Shown: positions 49,079 through 51,000 of the stretch, piece by piece
How the letters are laid out: every line of letters starts with the position of its first letter
Position numbering within the stretch: the first letter of the stretch is position 1
NCBI GenBank assembly: GCA_009746045.1
Contig: RPFO01000389.1
Coordinates: 1,664,982 to 1,715,981, forward strand
Direction of reading: 5' to 3'
Source of the DNA: Mesostigma viride
Lineage: Eukaryota; Streptophyta; Mesostigmatophyceae; Mesostigmatales; Mesostigmataceae
Length of the DNA: 51,000 nucleotides
Translations under genes and position numbers: made by a program
Notes under the pieces: model-generated
What the model saw: the letters and a program-made list of their open reading frames with translations, nothing else
The model's database searches: none
What the model was told of the DNA's origin: nothing

Positions 49079-50081
49079 AGAGAAAATTACAGAGTAGTAA
49101 AAAGTTGGGGCCCGTTAATTACAGATTAGTTTCAAAGTAAACATTTATAATAGACCTTGGATAGACTACAGTACTGTACATGTACCAATCATTATTCACT
49201 GGAGAGGGAAACTTGCGTTTTACTTCAAGCTTACTTGCAGAATTACCGTGGTCGGTGATGCACACTGAAATGCCGAGCTCGGACTTGGTATGTACAGCGC
49301 ATTTTGGCGAAGCCCGCAAAACTTGTTATTACCTAGATAATTATTAATATGGGGGGATTGCGCAAAAAAGCGGTGGTGGATGCTGCATGGTCATTCTGCA
49401 GGCATGAAAAATTCTAAGCTTGGAGCTTTGTGTTATGCGGTTCAAACATTTTTAGAGGTAATGTGATATGCCTGCGTTGAATATTTCATCCAGGCACCGA
49501 TTTGGGAATCATCGACGTCTCGTACGTACCGTAGGTGGATGGGAGATCCAGGAGACTTGGTGGATTTTTATATTTATGATGGAAGAAAACTCTAAGAATT
49601 TCTCCATTTAATCGTTTGTAAAAGAGATCATACTGTGCTGTTCTTGCCGTATTATTTTCCTCCAGAACACGTCCCCGTCTCTGCGACAGCTTGGCGGCAT
49701 GCCACTGTTTCTGTTCCTTGCCACGGGCTTCCCCATCTGAAACTTTCGTGCCTTGTCGGTGATTGCGCTTTTTTTTCCGGGCACGACTGTCAGGCGTTCA
49801 AACCTCTGGCTCTACCCGCCGTCGGCGTCAGGTAAACCTAGACAGGGCGCGTTCCGTCCTCACAACGGATGGAACCTCGAAACAAGTGAACTACGCTGTG
49901 TCGCGGACGATCTATTGATTTCCGATGTCCAAAACGCCACAGACGAAAGAACCCATCTACCGCTGTGTGGCAGCCTTTGACGACGCATGGTATTGTTTCT
50001 GTAAGTTGCCTGACATGATTTAAAGTAGACAAGTTGGATTCCCAGTGACGTGCTGTTCAGGCAATGTGTTTGTTATTTGTT
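49079..50081. other. No recognisable gene
   Basis: About 1 kb of moderately AT-rich DNA. Short frames only, none resembling a known protein, no repeats of note. Confidence 0.6.

Positions 50082-50157
<76 letters not shown>
50082..50157. repeat. (CTTT)n microsatellite
   Basis: Begins as CTAT units and continues as about 15 uninterrupted CTTT units. Confidence 0.95.
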
Positions 50158-50168
50158 GTTTTTGTGGC

Positions 50169-51000
<832 letters not shown>

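Overview
The window is eukaryotic nuclear DNA made almost entirely of transposable elements stacked inside one another. I see no confident host gene, tRNA, rRNA or CRISPR array. The mix (a chromodomain-type Ty3/Gypsy element, several Ty1/Copia-type elements, an RLE-type LINE, a hAT-like DNA element, long glutamine tracts, a primer site resembling plant-type initiator tRNA-Met) suits a GC-rich algal or other protist genome, perhaps green-lineage. The species cannot be fixed from the sequence.

Layout. 1-1391 is the minus-strand remnant of a coiled-coil, retroelement-like ORF. 1392-30044 is a plus-strand Copia-like element (called A). Its gag is split by a 12.5-kb Gypsy-family element (G1, 3354-15871, TSD AGAAG), and its gag-pol junction is split by a related Copia-like element on the minus strand (B, 16927-24973, TSD GCTTC). 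G1 contains a 5'-truncated LINE (about 10465-14140), which contains a 1.5-kb hAT-like element (12407-13944). From 30045 to 48462 lies a second, conventional Copia element (C, plus strand). It lacks its 5' end and is interrupted by an unclassified 1.9-kb insert (30944-32861, TSD GGGGAC) and by an 11.8-kb Gypsy chromovirus (G2, 35302-47076, minus strand, TSD CCGCC). Beyond the 3' LTR of C come a GC-rich minisatellite, about 1.3 kb without a clear gene, a CTTT tract and an 832-base CATCGT hexanucleotide array that runs off the window.

How the parts work. A and B are one lineage with an unusual plan. Gag is followed in frame by UGA-C and then by pol, with protein similarity continuing past the stop in both copies. 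Pol reads integrase - protease-like domain - reverse transcriptase - RNase H, instead of the usual Copia order protease - integrase - RT - RNase H. G1 and G2 share a plan on the minus strand: a small 5' ORF with an RNase H1-type hybrid-binding (viroplasmin-like) domain, a Q-rich gag with one zinc knuckle, and pol. In G2 pol is PR-RT-RH-INT, a chromodomain is recognisable beyond a stop codon, and a roughly 880-residue unrecognised ORF lies between pol and the 3' LTR. G1 has lost most of pol yet has almost identical LTRs, so it was probably mobilised in trans.

LTR, TSD and domain calls were made by eye from internal comparisons. No database search was possible.
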